Below, piece after piece: positions 55,242 to 64,000 of a DNA stretch of 64,000 bases; the first letter of the stretch is position 1; the number at the start of each line of letters is the position of its first letter. The notes below the pieces were generated by a model. It saw only the letters and a program-made list of their open reading frames with translations, ran no database searches and was not told the DNA's origin. Made by a program: the position numbers and the translations under genes. This DNA comes from CAZTQN01 sp964615765 (GTDB taxonomy: Bacteria > Planctomycetota > Phycisphaerae > Phycisphaerales > UBA1924). The DNA lies in NCBI GenBank assembly GCA_964615765.1, contig CAZTQN010000003.1:124001-188000 (forward strand), in the 5' to 3' direction.

Positions 55242-56375
55242 TCACATCTTCACCCCGACCTGGGCCGCCGCGACCATCGCGTTGTACGCCGTCATGACCG
55301 CCGCCACGTGCGCACTGGCCGAGCGCTCGCACCGCACGTACTCGCGGGCCGAGCGGCGCAGCGCCCCGCCGGTGTCGTCGAGGACGCGCGTGATCCCCTC
55401 GCGCCAGGCGTCGACGGTCGGCGTCGCGATCTGCCGGCACGTCTGCCCGTCGATCAGGCTCTCGACCAGTTCGTCCTTGGCGGCGACGATGGCCATGCCG
55501 GCGGCCATCGCGTCGAGCAGCAGCGTGCGTTGCCGCCCCGTCGCCTCGGGCACGAGCAGCATGTCGAGCTGCAGGATCGGCTCCCGCCTCGCTTCCAGGT
55601 CGGGCACGAGGCTGACCTGTTCGAGAATGCCCAGCGAGCGCGCGACCGACCACAGCGCCCCGCCCGCGTTGCCGCCGCGAGAGCCCGTCGACCGGGCCGC
55701 GTCGCTGGTGCCGGCGAAGATCACGAGCTCACGCCGCCCGCGTGCGGCTTCGACAAGCCCCTCCAGCGCGGCTCGCAAGGCCGCCTGGTCGCGCCCTTCC
55801 GACAGCACGGCGACCGAGAGCACGCCGTCGAGCGACGACCGCGCCGTCGGCGCCGGCGGCGTGTGCACGCCCCACGGGGCCACGTGCACCAGCGCCGAGT
55901 GCTCGCGCTTGCGCAGCGCCCGGCGCAGCACGGGCTCGGGCACGCTGAACTCGACCGGGCGCACGCCGACACGCTTGGTCGCCAGCGCCCCCGCGATCGG
56001 CAGGTCGCCCGCGCCGCTGAGTTCCAGCAGCAGCCCGGCCGAGGCGAGGCGCGCGAGTTCAATCCCGACCGTCCACGCGGCCGGCCCGAACGCGTGCACG
56101 ATGTCGATGCGGCGTTCTTCAAGGTCGAGCGCCCGCTGGATGGCGTCCAGCGCGCGGGCCGCCCGCAGCCGCCGCGTCAGACCAAGCCCGCGCGACTCAT
56201 ACCCGACGACCGACGAGTACAGCCCCCCACTCCCGCCCGGATCATCGGCCAGCACCTCGTGCGGCACGGCGTGGGCGACGCGCACGCCCTCGTCCGCCAG
56301 GCCGACCTCCAGCCGCGAGAGCATCTCACGCTCCCGCCGCGCCGTCGGCCGGTCGATGATCAGCGCGGCGATCAC
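55242..56375 (-). CDS. Family 4-like glycosyltransferase
   Basis: A 377-residue GT-B-type protein. The N-terminal half contains VIAALIIDRPTARREREML, DIVHAFGPAAWTVGIELAR and a sugar-acceptor-like domain. The C-terminal half shows VLSEGRDQAALRAALEGL, QVSLVPDLEARREPILQLDM and the common GT4 end LLLDAMAAGMAIVAAKDELVE. The last of these is the part that usually binds the nucleotide sugar, so catalysis is plausible, although a clear E-x7-E motif is not obvious. The GTG start overlaps the TGA of the upstream ABC ATPase gene (GTGA), which points to translational coupling. Confidence 0.72.
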   Translation of the reverse strand: MIAALIIDRPTARREREMLSRLEVGLADEGVRVAHAVPHEVLADDPGGSGGLYSSVVGYESRGLGLTRRLRAARALDAIQRALDLEERRIDIVHAFGPAAWTVGIELARLASAGLLLELSGAGDLPIAGALATKRVGVRPVEFSVPEPVLRRALRKREHSALVHVAPWGVHTPPAPTARSSLDGVLSVAVLSEGRDQAALRAALEGLVEAARGRRELVIFAGTSDAARSTGSRGGNAGGALWSVARSLGILEQVSLVPDLEARREPILQLDMLLVPEATGRQRTLLLDAMAAGMAIVAAKDELVESLIDGQTCRQIATPTVDAWREGITRVLDDTGGALRRSAREYVRCERSASAHVAAVMTAYNAMVAAAQVGVKM

Positions 56376-57577
56376 GTTGGCACCGCGGCCCCGGCGGGCT
56401 CGGCGCCGGGCGTCCCGGCCGACCGGGCCGCGTCGTCGGCGATGCGGTACGCCAGTTCGGGCGGGCGCGACTCGTGATCGCGCACCGCCGCCGTGCGCCA
56501 CACGCCGACCCAGTGATCCGGCAGCACTTCCTGCAGGTAGTAATCCCCCGCGGGCCCCTCGCGCGGCGCGATGTCCGCCGGTGGCTTATGCCACGGCCAC
56601 CACGGCCGCACGCCCGCCGACGCGCCGGGCAGCATGCGGAAGTTGTCCTCGCGGTCGATCACGTCGGCGATGGTGATCAGCCGCTCGCGCGCCTCGGCGA
56701 CGCGCGGGATGCTCGCGAACAAGCCGCGCGTGTACGGGTGCATCGGGTTGTTGAACAGCTCGAACACCGTCGCGTATTCGACGACGCGCCCGGCGTACAT
56801 CACGCACACCACGTCCGCGTTCTCCGCGACGACGCCCAGGTCGTGCGTGATCAGCATCATCGCCATCTGCCGCGTCTTCTGAAGGTCCCGCAGCAGCTCC
56901 AGGATCTGGGCCTGGATCGTCACGTCGAGCGCCGTCGTGGGCTCGTCGGCGAGCAGCAGCTTGGGCTGGCACGCCAGCGCCATCGCGATCATCACGCGCT
57001 GGCGCATCCCGCCGGAGAACTGGTGCGGGTACGCCTTGATGCGCCGCTCGACCTCGGGAATGCCGACCGAGCGCATCGCCTCGAGCGCGATGTCCTGCGC
57101 CTTGGCGACGGAGACCTGCTGGTGCAGCAGGATGGCCTCGATGATCTGGTCCCCCACGGTGTACACCGGGTTCAGCGAGGTCATCGGCTCCTGGAAGATC
57201 ATCGCGATCTCGTTGCCGCGGATGCGCCGGATCGCTTTGTCGTCGAGCGTCAGCAGGTCCTTCAGCCCGTCGTCGGACTCGAACATCGCCTGCCCGCGGT
57301 CGAACCGCCCGGGCGGACGCGGCACCAGGTGCATCATCGACATCGCCGTCACACTCTTGCCGCACCCGGATTCGCCGACGACGGCGAGCGTCTGCCGCGG
57401 GTAGATCGCCATCCGCACGCCGTCGACCGCCTGGATGCGCGGGCCCGTCCCGTTGTTGAAACTCACCGCCAGATCGCTGACGCGCAGCAGCGGCTTGCGC
57501 TCGTCCAGCACGCGGTGCAGGCGGGCGTTCGAGGCGGCGGGCGCGGGGTTGGGAGGGGGGGTGGTCGCGGTCGGCAT
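56372..57577 (-). CDS. Oligopeptide ABC transporter ATP-binding protein (OppD/DppD type)
   Basis: A 401-residue cytosolic ATPase driving the transporter. Walker A is GESGCGKS (residues 68-75), the Q-loop lies in EIAMIFQEPMTSLNPV, the signature is FSGGMRQR, Walker B LLLADEPTTALD and the H-loop LITHDLGV. The C-terminal extension (PAGDYYLQEVLPDHWVGVW) has the oligopeptide-type tail but lacks the Cys-rich iron-sulfur-like motif found in some OppD proteins. A second ATPase (OppF) is not seen in this window; either it is coded further off or this ATPase acts as a homodimer. Confidence 0.93.
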   Translation of the reverse strand: MPTATTPPPNPAPAASNARLHRVLDERKPLLRVSDLAVSFNNGTGPRIQAVDGVRMAIYPRQTLAVVGESGCGKSVTAMSMMHLVPRPPGRFDRGQAMFESDDGLKDLLTLDDKAIRRIRGNEIAMIFQEPMTSLNPVYTVGDQIIEAILLHQQVSVAKAQDIALEAMRSVGIPEVERRIKAYPHQFSGGMRQRVMIAMALACQPKLLLADEPTTALDVTIQAQILELLRDLQKTRQMAMMLITHDLGVVAENADVVCVMYAGRVVEYATVFELFNNPMHPYTRGLFASIPRVAEARERLITIADVIDREDNFRMLPGASAGVRPWWPWHKPPADIAPREGPAGDYYLQEVLPDHWVGVWRTAAVRDHESRPPELAYRIADDAARSAGTPGAEPAGAAVPT

Positions 57578-57646
57578 GAACGGGCTGCTCTATGGTCAGT
57601 TCGAACGTGCCGGCGGGAGGGCACACGCGCGGTCCGCCGGGATCAA

Positions 57647-59188
57647 CTACACGCGGGCCTTCTTCAGCTTCGGATCGATCGCGTCGCGCAGCGCCTCGCC
57701 GATCAGGTTGTAGCTCAACACCGACAGGAAGATCGCCAGCCCCGGGTAGATGGCCAGCCACGACTTGAACTCACCCTCCGCCGACACCGCACTCGCGAGC
57801 AGACGCCCCCACGACGGCTGGTCGATCGGGCCCAGGTTCAGATAGCTCAGCACCGCCTCGACCGTAATCGCCGACGCGATCGCGAAGCTCGCGTCCACCA
57901 GCACCGGCGCCACGCCGTTGGGCAGCATGTGCTTGAACAGCACCGCCCGCAGCGGCAGGCCCACCGCCCGGGCCGACTGCACGAAGTCCTGGTTGCGCAG
58001 TTTCAGGAACTCGGCCCGCGTGAACCGCGCGATGCCCGTCCACGTGAAGCACCCGATGATGGCCATCATCACGTACGTCGTACGCAGTTCCGGCGGGAGC
58101 ACGGCGGCCGCCACGATCAGCAAGAACAGCACCGGCACCGCCATGAAGATCTCGACCACCCGGTACAGCACCAGGTCGACCTTGCCGCCGAAATACCCCA
58201 TCAACGCCCCGAGCGTGATCCCGATCGTCAGCGCGATGCCCGTCGACACCAGGCCGATCGAGATCGACAGCCGGCTGGCGTGCATCAACTGCGTGAGCAC
58301 GTCGGCGCCGAACGCGTCTGTCCCAAGCATGAACGTCCGCCCGGCACCCGGCTGCTCGGGCGTCATGTTCAGCCGCTCGCCCAGCGTCGTGCCCGGCGGG
58401 ATGCGTGAGAGTTCGCTGAAGCGCTGCTGCGGCGAGAAGGGGATGAGCGTGTACGTCGCCGAGACCTGCCCCGCCGCCTCGCGCCGCTGATAGTCAAACC
58501 GCTCGAGCGCCGGGCGGTCCCACGCGCCCCAGACGCACAGCACGCCCAGCAGCGCGCCCAAGCCGACGCCCAGCCACCGCCCCGCCGCGCTCCGCCCGGG
58601 TCGAGCGATGGCCGCGATGGCCCCCAGCAGCCCCACGCCGATCGCGGCGGCGGCGAGCGGCCCGATCGCCGCGTCTTCAAGGTTCGAGAGCCACTCCGGG
58701 GCGGTGCGCAGGCGCATGACCCCGCGCGCCATTGACGATGCGATGACGACCAGCAGCGCCCCCGCACTGATCCCAAGGGCCCACTTCACGCGGGCCGCCC
58801 GCCGCCCGATCGGCAGCACCAGCGACGCCAGCGTCATCGTCCCCGCGGCGATGAGCACGACATCCAGCGGCGTGAGAAACCGGACCAGCGGCGACCACGT
58901 CCGCGTGACTTCGCCCGCCGCCCCGAGTTCCCGCAGAATGAGCGGGTGCCCGCTCGCCAGCAGCGGGGCGAAGATCGCAAAGAACGCCAGCACGCCGACC
59001 CAGCACAGCCCCGCGACCGCGCCCGGACGCTTGAGCACGTGCGACCACGCGTCGGCCCAGAAGCCCTTCGCGGGCGCGTGCCCGATGCCCTGCATGAGCT
59101 GCACGCCCGTCACGGCCCGCAGCGGCGCGCCGCTTGGCGTGCCCGGGCCCGTCGGTGTGCTCGCGGTTGTCGCTGGCGTTTGGCTCAT
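57647..59188 (-). CDS. Oversized OppC-type ABC permease
   Basis: A 513-residue inner-membrane permease, against about 300 usual. After transmembrane helix 1 (GLCWVGVLAFFAIFAPLLAS) comes an insertion of about 200 residues that itself holds about four hydrophobic segments (VVLIAAGTMTLASLVLPIG, GALLVVIASSMARGVM, IGVGLLGAIAAIA, GVGLGALLGVLCVWGAW). The permease core resumes with TFMLGTDAFGADVLTQLM and the coupling loop FLKLRNQDFVQSARAVGLPL. The N-terminus is extended and low-complexity. ATG 59188 was chosen. It is the second OppC-type gene of the cluster. Confidence 0.9.
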   Translation of the reverse strand: MSQTPATTASTPTGPGTPSGAPLRAVTGVQLMQGIGHAPAKGFWADAWSHVLKRPGAVAGLCWVGVLAFFAIFAPLLASGHPLILRELGAAGEVTRTWSPLVRFLTPLDVVLIAAGTMTLASLVLPIGRRAARVKWALGISAGALLVVIASSMARGVMRLRTAPEWLSNLEDAAIGPLAAAAIGVGLLGAIAAIARPGRSAAGRWLGVGLGALLGVLCVWGAWDRPALERFDYQRREAAGQVSATYTLIPFSPQQRFSELSRIPPGTTLGERLNMTPEQPGAGRTFMLGTDAFGADVLTQLMHASRLSISIGLVSTGIALTIGITLGALMGYFGGKVDLVLYRVVEIFMAVPVLFLLIVAAAVLPPELRTTYVMMAIIGCFTWTGIARFTRAEFLKLRNQDFVQSARAVGLPLRAVLFKHMLPNGVAPVLVDASFAIASAITVEAVLSYLNLGPIDQPSWGRLLASAVSAEGEFKSWLAIYPGLAIFLSVLSYNLIGEALRDAIDPKLKKARV

Positions 59189-59268
59189 GCTCGTGGCCCG
59201 CTGCTCCCGAATCTCATCCTGCCCCTCGGCCCTCGGCCCCAACCCCTCGGCCCTTTCCCGCCCCCCGG

Positions 59269-60807
59269 TCAGTCGTACGCCACGCGCGGGTCCGCCACGG
59301 CGTACAGAATGTCCGCCGCCAGGAGGGCCAGCAGGTTCACGACCGCGATCATCACCGTGTTGGCAAGAATCAGTTCCAGGTCGCGGTTGTACGCCGCCTG
59401 CAGCAGCAGGCTGCCCATCCCCGGGATCGAGAAGATCTTCTCAACCACGACCGACCCGGCCAGCATCGCCGGGAACACCGTCACGAAGATCGTGATCAGC
59501 GGGATCAGGCTGTTGCGGAACACGTGCCGGAAGACCACCGCCTGCCCCGGCACGCCCTTAGCCTTCGCCGTGCGCACGTAGTCGGCGGAGAAGTTTTCCA
59601 GCATCGCCGCCCGCGTCTGCTTGCTCAGCACCGCGAAGCCCGTGTACACCAGGCACATCACCGGCAGGCAGATGTGCCACAGCCGGTCCAGCAGCCACCC
59701 ACGTTCGAAGCCCGTCTCCGTCCACGCCGGCAGGAAGCGGTACGCGCTCGCCTCCTGGCTGCTGATGTTCGCCACCGGGAACCAGCCCAGAAAGTCCCGG
59801 TTGGCCAGGAACCCGACGCACAGCACCCCGGCGAGCACCACCGGGAACGAGTACAACATGATGTAGAACGAGCCCAGCCCGAAATCGAACCACGAGCCCT
59901 TCCGGACCGCCGCGAGAATGCCCGACGGCACCGCGACCAGGTAGATGATCGGGACCGCCACCACGTTCAGCATGATCGTCACGGGCAGCGCCTCGGCGAT
60001 CTGCTCGATCACCGGGCGCGAGTTGCTGAACGCCACGCCGAAGTCCGGCCAGCCGATGCCGACCGTGCCCGGGATGATCGGCACGCCGAAGTTGCGGAAC
60101 GGGCGGGCGTCGAAGAAGGCTTTGAACGCGCCGTGCGCCACGCGGGCCTTCGCCGAGGCTTCGACAGCGGCCCGGCCGAGTTCTTCGACGCGGGCCCATT
60201 CGCGGTCGTCCTTCTTGGGGCCGGCGCGCTCGAGCATGTCGAGCCGCGGGCGCAGCCGGGTGTCGACCGCTTCGGGCATCCCGCTCGAGCGGGCGTACGC
60301 GACGAGTTGCCCGTTGAGCATCGTCGTCGCCGCGACCGCGCCGAAGCGGGCCTCGATGTACGCGCGTTCGAGGGCCCGGAACCGCTTGAGCCGCTCGGCT
60401 TCCGATTCCGACGCGTCGATCCGCACCGGCTCGGGCTGCGGCACCGTCGGCAGCGCATCGACAAACCACCGCCACAGCGGCGGCTCGGGAATCGCCTTGG
60501 GCTCGCGGAAGACCTCGCCGCTGGGCAGCACCTGCTCCAGCCCGCCGAACTTGATCGGGCTGATCCGCCCCAGCCAGCGGAGATACTGCAAGACCTTCGG
60601 GTCCTGCAGGCCGTAGCGGTCTTCGAGGTACGCCGCCTGCACGGCGACACCGGAGCTGGCCTGGAAGTTGCCCCCGCCGCCCGCCTGCGCCTGGATCGCC
60701 GCCCCGATCCCGCCCGGCGCGAGCGAGACCAGCATGAACACCAGGAACGTGATCCCGATCAGCGTCGGGATCATGAACAGCAGGCGTCGGAGGATGTAGG
60801 TCGTCAT
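59269..60807 (-). CDS. Oversized OppB-type ABC permease
   Basis: A 512-residue permease, against about 310 usual. Transmembrane helix 1 (RLLFMIPTLIGITFLVFML) is directly followed by LAPGG, as in OppB. Then an extra region of about 220 residues (about 35-255, charged and probably extracytoplasmic) comes before the remaining helices. The coupling loop is YVRTAKAKGVPGQAVVFRHVF, and the end ADPRVAYD is typical of the family. The overlap-free 80-base gap to the OppC gene downstream and a 60-base gap to the binding-protein gene upstream fit one operon. Confidence 0.92.
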   Translation of the reverse strand: MTTYILRRLLFMIPTLIGITFLVFMLVSLAPGGIGAAIQAQAGGGGNFQASSGVAVQAAYLEDRYGLQDPKVLQYLRWLGRISPIKFGGLEQVLPSGEVFREPKAIPEPPLWRWFVDALPTVPQPEPVRIDASESEAERLKRFRALERAYIEARFGAVAATTMLNGQLVAYARSSGMPEAVDTRLRPRLDMLERAGPKKDDREWARVEELGRAAVEASAKARVAHGAFKAFFDARPFRNFGVPIIPGTVGIGWPDFGVAFSNSRPVIEQIAEALPVTIMLNVVAVPIIYLVAVPSGILAAVRKGSWFDFGLGSFYIMLYSFPVVLAGVLCVGFLANRDFLGWFPVANISSQEASAYRFLPAWTETGFERGWLLDRLWHICLPVMCLVYTGFAVLSKQTRAAMLENFSADYVRTAKAKGVPGQAVVFRHVFRNSLIPLITIFVTVFPAMLAGSVVVEKIFSIPGMGSLLLQAAYNRDLELILANTVMIAVVNLLALLAADILYAVADPRVAYD

Positions 60808-60867
60808 GGGCGGGTCATCACTCCGCCGGGCGGCACGCCCGGCTCACCACGTGCCAGCGCGGCCTGC

Positions 60868-62880
60868 TCAGTTGCCCGACATCATCACCGATCCGCTCCC
60901 GCGGAACCACTGCCACACCTCGTACCCCTTGGGCAGCGGGCCCGCGTTGCCGATGTCCGGCTTCACCACGCGGACTTCCGGCTGCAGACGCACCCAGGTG
61001 TACGGCTGCTCCTCGTGCATCACCCGGTCGAACTCCCGCCAGTGCTCCATCCGCTTGTTGAAGTCCACCTCGCGGCGGAGCGCGTCGATCGCGGCGTCTG
61101 CGGCGGGGCTGTTCCACTGCGCGAAGTTGTCGCCCTGGTCCTTGATCGACTCAGAGTGGAAGATCTGCTTCGGGTCACTCTCGGGCGCGCTCGCGCCCCA
61201 GCCCATCGTCATCGCGTCGTAGTCGCGCTGCTTGCGGATCGGGTCGCCGACGGACCAGTCCACCCCGCGCAGCGTCACCCGGATCCCGTGCGATTCGTAC
61301 GTGTCCTTCACGAACGTCGCGATCCGCTGGGCGATCTCGCCGCCAGAGAAGAACGTGAACTCGAACACGAACTCCTCGCCCGCGGCGTTCTCGAGCACGC
61401 CGTTGTTGTTGCGGTCTTCCCAGCCCGCTTCCTTCAGCAGCGCCTTGGCCCGGTCGACATCCACCGGCCAGGACTTGATGTCCGGGTCCGAGCCGGGGAA
61501 GTTCGGGTTCATGAACCCCTTGGCGACCTGCCCGATCCCCGCCCAGATGTCGCGGATCATCTTCTCGCGGTCCAGCAGCATCGTCATCGCCTGGCGAACG
61601 CGCTTGTCGTGGAAAGGCGTGAGCTTGCGCGTCGAGCCGCGCTCCCCGCAGTTCCAGATCACCGCGCTCCGCCCCGATCGCATCGTCACCGACGCGAACA
61701 TCTGGTTGTTCTTGACGAACTCCTCGTCCTTTCGGAGCGAGGCGAACTGCGGGGCGGCGGGCGTGATCATGTCCGCCTCGCCGTTGCGGTACGCCGTCAA
61801 TCGCGCCAGCTCGTCCGTGATGTCACGGAACCGCAGCTCCTCGATCGGCGACCGCGGGCCGTAGTAGAACTCGTTCCGCACCAGCTCGATCGTCTGCCCC
61901 GGCGTCCACTGGTCGTTGATGTCCAGACGCTTGAGCTTGTACGGGCCCGATCCCTTCACCAGCCCCGTGCTCTTGTTGATCTGGCTCGGCGTCAGCGTGC
62001 CGTAGAAGTGCTTGGGCAGCACGTAGATGCCCGTCACCGCAGCGTCGAGGTTGTTGAACCGCGGCTCGCGGAAGGTGAACTCGATCACCTTCTCGCTGAG
62101 CGCCGCGACCTTGTCGATCTGGTCCGACAGCGTCGAGCGGGCCCGCTGCGCCTCGATCTGCGGGTTCATGATGTACTCGTGGAACGTCCAGCGCACGTCC
62201 TCCGCCGTCACGGGCTTGCCGTCGCTGAACCGCGCGTCGGCGCGGATGCGCACCCGCAGCCACATCCCGTCCGGGGCCATCTGCCACGCGTCGGCCAGCG
62301 TGCCGCGCACCATCAGCGTCTTCGGGTCGTACGCGCCCAGCGTGTCGCAGATCAGGTCCAGCGGGCGACGCCCGTACACGTCCGTCTGAATGTGCGGCGT
62401 CAGCTTCGCGGGGCGGGCTTCGAACACCTCGGTGAACGTCCCGCCTTCTTTGAAGCCCGGCTGCGCCGTCGGATCGTTGGTGAACGTCCACGGCTCCTGC
62501 CACGCGATCGCGACGTCCGGCCGCGCCCACGACGTGTCCCGGTTCCCCACGCTCGACGCCGACGGCGTGCCCGTCGCGGACCCGCCGCTCGCGCTGCCAC
62601 CCGCGCTGTCGCCCGCAGCCGCCCCCTGCGCCGGCCGCAGCGCGGCTTGATCAATCCGCTTCGCCAGTTCGTTCAAGCGCGACACCAGTTCCGTGTGCCG
62701 CTCGCGCTCCGGGCGGTCCGCCCCCGCGATGAGCCCCTCGAGCGCGGCGACCTTCGCCTGCACCTCGCGCAGCTTGTCCCACTCCCGGTTGGTCTTCACC
62801 ATGTTCAGAAACACGGCCAGCCCCACGCCGGCCACCAGCAGGAACAGGCAGAAATCTTTGAAGCCGAATCGGTTCTGCAT
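60868..62880 (-). CDS. Family 5 peptide-binding protein, membrane-anchored with coiled coil
   Basis: A 670-residue solute-binding protein for the ABC transporter. In place of a lipoprotein signal it has a transmembrane helix (FKDFCLFLLVAGVGLAVFL), then a helical stretch (about 30-75, with ELVSRLNELAKRIDQAAL) and a Gly/Ser/Ala-rich linker. The binding domain runs from about 125 to the end and has the family 5 marks ADARFSDGKPVTAEDVRWTF, VKGSGPYKL, LDREKMIRDIWAGIG and AKALLKEAGWED. It should deliver peptides to the OppB/OppC permeases. Related proteins are normally free or lipid-anchored. Confidence 0.92.
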   Translation of the reverse strand: MQNRFGFKDFCLFLLVAGVGLAVFLNMVKTNREWDKLREVQAKVAALEGLIAGADRPERERHTELVSRLNELAKRIDQAALRPAQGAAAGDSAGGSASGGSATGTPSASSVGNRDTSWARPDVAIAWQEPWTFTNDPTAQPGFKEGGTFTEVFEARPAKLTPHIQTDVYGRRPLDLICDTLGAYDPKTLMVRGTLADAWQMAPDGMWLRVRIRADARFSDGKPVTAEDVRWTFHEYIMNPQIEAQRARSTLSDQIDKVAALSEKVIEFTFREPRFNNLDAAVTGIYVLPKHFYGTLTPSQINKSTGLVKGSGPYKLKRLDINDQWTPGQTIELVRNEFYYGPRSPIEELRFRDITDELARLTAYRNGEADMITPAAPQFASLRKDEEFVKNNQMFASVTMRSGRSAVIWNCGERGSTRKLTPFHDKRVRQAMTMLLDREKMIRDIWAGIGQVAKGFMNPNFPGSDPDIKSWPVDVDRAKALLKEAGWEDRNNNGVLENAAGEEFVFEFTFFSGGEIAQRIATFVKDTYESHGIRVTLRGVDWSVGDPIRKQRDYDAMTMGWGASAPESDPKQIFHSESIKDQGDNFAQWNSPAADAAIDALRREVDFNKRMEHWREFDRVMHEEQPYTWVRLQPEVRVVKPDIGNAGPLPKGYEVWQWFRGSGSVMMSGN

Positions 62881-63036
62881 GGAGACTCGCCCTCGCGCCC
62901 GAGCGCCGCCGCGCCCCGGACGATGAAACCGGAATGGTAGCGGCTCGCTGCAATGACTGCCGCGTGCGCCCCGCGTCTTTTCCGCCTATTCCCGACGCGC
63001 CGATCCGGTTCGACCGCGCCGCATCGCCCGGTGCAT

Positions 63037-64000
63037 CTACCGGCGCGACCGCTTCGGGTCGAGCGCCTCGCGCAACCCCTCGCCCACAAAGTTCAGCGCC
63101 AAGAGCGTCACCCCGAGCATCAGGCACGGGAACAGCAGCAGCCACCAGTGGCTCCGGTACGGGTTCAACTCCGACAGCCCGTCCGCCGCCAGGTTCCCCC
63201 AACTCGGCAGCGGCGACTTGACCCCGATCCCCAGGAACGACAGGAAGCTCTCCTGCAGGATCGCTTGCGGCACCGTCAGCGTCGCGTACACCACGATCGG
63301 CCCGACCAGGTTTGGCAGGAGGTGTCGCACGAACTGTCCGCGCACCCCGACGCCCATCGCCCGGGCCGCCTCCATGAACGGCTGGTTCTTCAGGCTCAGC
63401 ACCTGCCCGCGCACCACTCGCGCCATCGTCAGCCAACTCACCCCGCCGATCGCCACCAGCAGCGTCACCACGCCCAGCGTCTGCTTCTTCCACGCGGCGA
63501 CCTCGCCCGAGCCGACGGCGACCAGCGCCCGCGTGCGGGCCGCCTCCTCCGCCGCGCCCCGCTCCGCCTCGGTCCCGGTAAACCCTGCCATCTCCGCCGC
63601 GACCAGCGCCGCCCGACGCTGCGTCGCCTCCGCCGAAACGCCCACCTGCCACGAATCGATGACCGCGTCGATCGCGACGGCGACCAGCACCACCAGCAAG
63701 ATGTACGGCAGCCCGTACAGCACATCGACCACGCGCATCATCACCGCGTCCGTCCGCCCGCCGACATACCCCGCGATCGCCCCGTACAGCGTCCCGATCC
63801 CGATCGCGATCACCGCCGCGGCGATCCCGATCATCAGCGACAGCCCGCCCCCCGCGAGCGTCCGGATCAGCACGCTCCGCCCGAGCAAGTCCGTCCCCAG
63901 CCAATACCTTGGCCACGCCGCCTGAACCTGCGCGGGCGTCACTTCGACCGGCGCATCCGCCGCCAGCCCGCGCGCTTCCCGCTCCCGCGACTGCGCGATC
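63037..64000 (-). CDS. Second OppC-type ABC permease (5' end outside window)
   Basis: Partial permease; at least 320 residues are in the window and the reading frame stays open to the edge, so the true start lies beyond base 64000. The conserved core includes WLGTDLLGRSVLIRTLAGG, the coupling loop QPFMEAARAMGVGVRGQFVR, and the end GEGLREALDPKRSRR. About 70 extra residues (around SWQVGVSAEATQRRAALVAA to EVAAWKKQTLGVV) split the middle helices, an enlargement like those of its two partner permeases. It lies upstream of the binding-protein gene in the same direction. Confidence 0.88.
   Translation of the reverse strand, partial: IAQSREREARGLAADAPVEVTPAQVQAAWPRYWLGTDLLGRSVLIRTLAGGGLSLMIGIAAAVIAIGIGTLYGAIAGYVGGRTDAVMMRVVDVLYGLPYILLVVLVAVAIDAVIDSWQVGVSAEATQRRAALVAAEMAGFTGTEAERGAAEEAARTRALVAVGSGEVAAWKKQTLGVVTLLVAIGGVSWLTMARVVRGQVLSLKNQPFMEAARAMGVGVRGQFVRHLLPNLVGPIVVYATLTVPQAILQESFLSFLGIGVKSPLPSWGNLAADGLSELNPYRSHWWLLLFPCLMLGVTLLALNFVGEGLREALDPKRSRR

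Noticed and set aside
59134..62940. Plus-strand open frame of 1268 codons opposite the peptide-transporter genes
   Set aside because: Arg/His/Pro-rich low-complexity sequence, antisense to well-supported OppB and binding-protein genes.

Overview
The window is about 70% GC and densely coded on both strands. It looks like a chromosomal segment from a planctomycete, most likely of the Phycisphaerae type (inference, not a database match). The clues are several secreted proteins ending in a PAPG motif, a hydrophobic stretch and an RRRR cluster (a PEP-CTERM-like sorting signal), a dockerin-like protein ending in a repeated QDIFDFL unit, a pseudopilin with the His-X9-Asp-Gly motif typical of planctomycetes, and very long variants of common proteins. 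I saw no CRISPR array, insertion sequence, phage, tRNA or rRNA gene. No gap between genes exceeds 300 bases.

Layout. 1-6.7 kb: the 5' part of metH, a divergent secreted GH5 glycosidase, a distant uracil-DNA-glycosylase-fold protein and a sodium:solute symporter. 6.8-12.7 kb: four tandem paralogues of a small secreted protein with PAPG/RRRR tails, then an SppA-type lipoprotein peptidase, then a fifth, convergent PAPG/RRRR protein of a different family. 12.8-19.6 kb: a leftward block with gcvT, an MqnA/MqnD-family gene, rsmH, a LysM protein, an FtsL-like protein and ftsI, i.e. a small division and cell-wall cluster with an unusual short repeat tract just upstream of rsmH. 19.7-28.6 kb: a heme-c chemoreceptor, a lipoprotein PPIase, a zinc-ribbon membrane protein, serC, a SpoIIE-type phosphatase, gap and dtd. 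28.6-40.1 kb: a methyltransferase, fatty-acid desaturase, voltage-gated cation channel, FAD oxidoreductase, SOUL protein, purD, pdxH and hrpA. 40.2-46.4 kb: a pseudopilin, a 1180-residue secreted phosphate-binding-like protein with CHRD and dockerin-like parts, and a membrane-anchored ATPase-like protein with an altered P-loop. 46.3-50.5 kb: two OPT-family transporters. 50.7-56.4 kb: two glycosyltransferases, two poorly known proteins and xseA. 56.4-64.0 kb: an oligopeptide ABC transporter with enlarged permeases and a membrane-anchored binding protein, cut by the window end.

Working together. The best candidates for something little described are (a) the four-copy secreted array next to an extracytoplasmic S49 lipoprotein peptidase and a fifth PAPG protein, (b) the pseudopilin plus phosphate-binding/CHRD/dockerin protein pair, and (c) the peptide transporter whose parts are all oversized. 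All three concern the cell surface. Housekeeping genes (metH, gcvT, serC, purD, pdxH, gap, dtd, hrpA, xseA) are scattered singly rather than in pathway operons.
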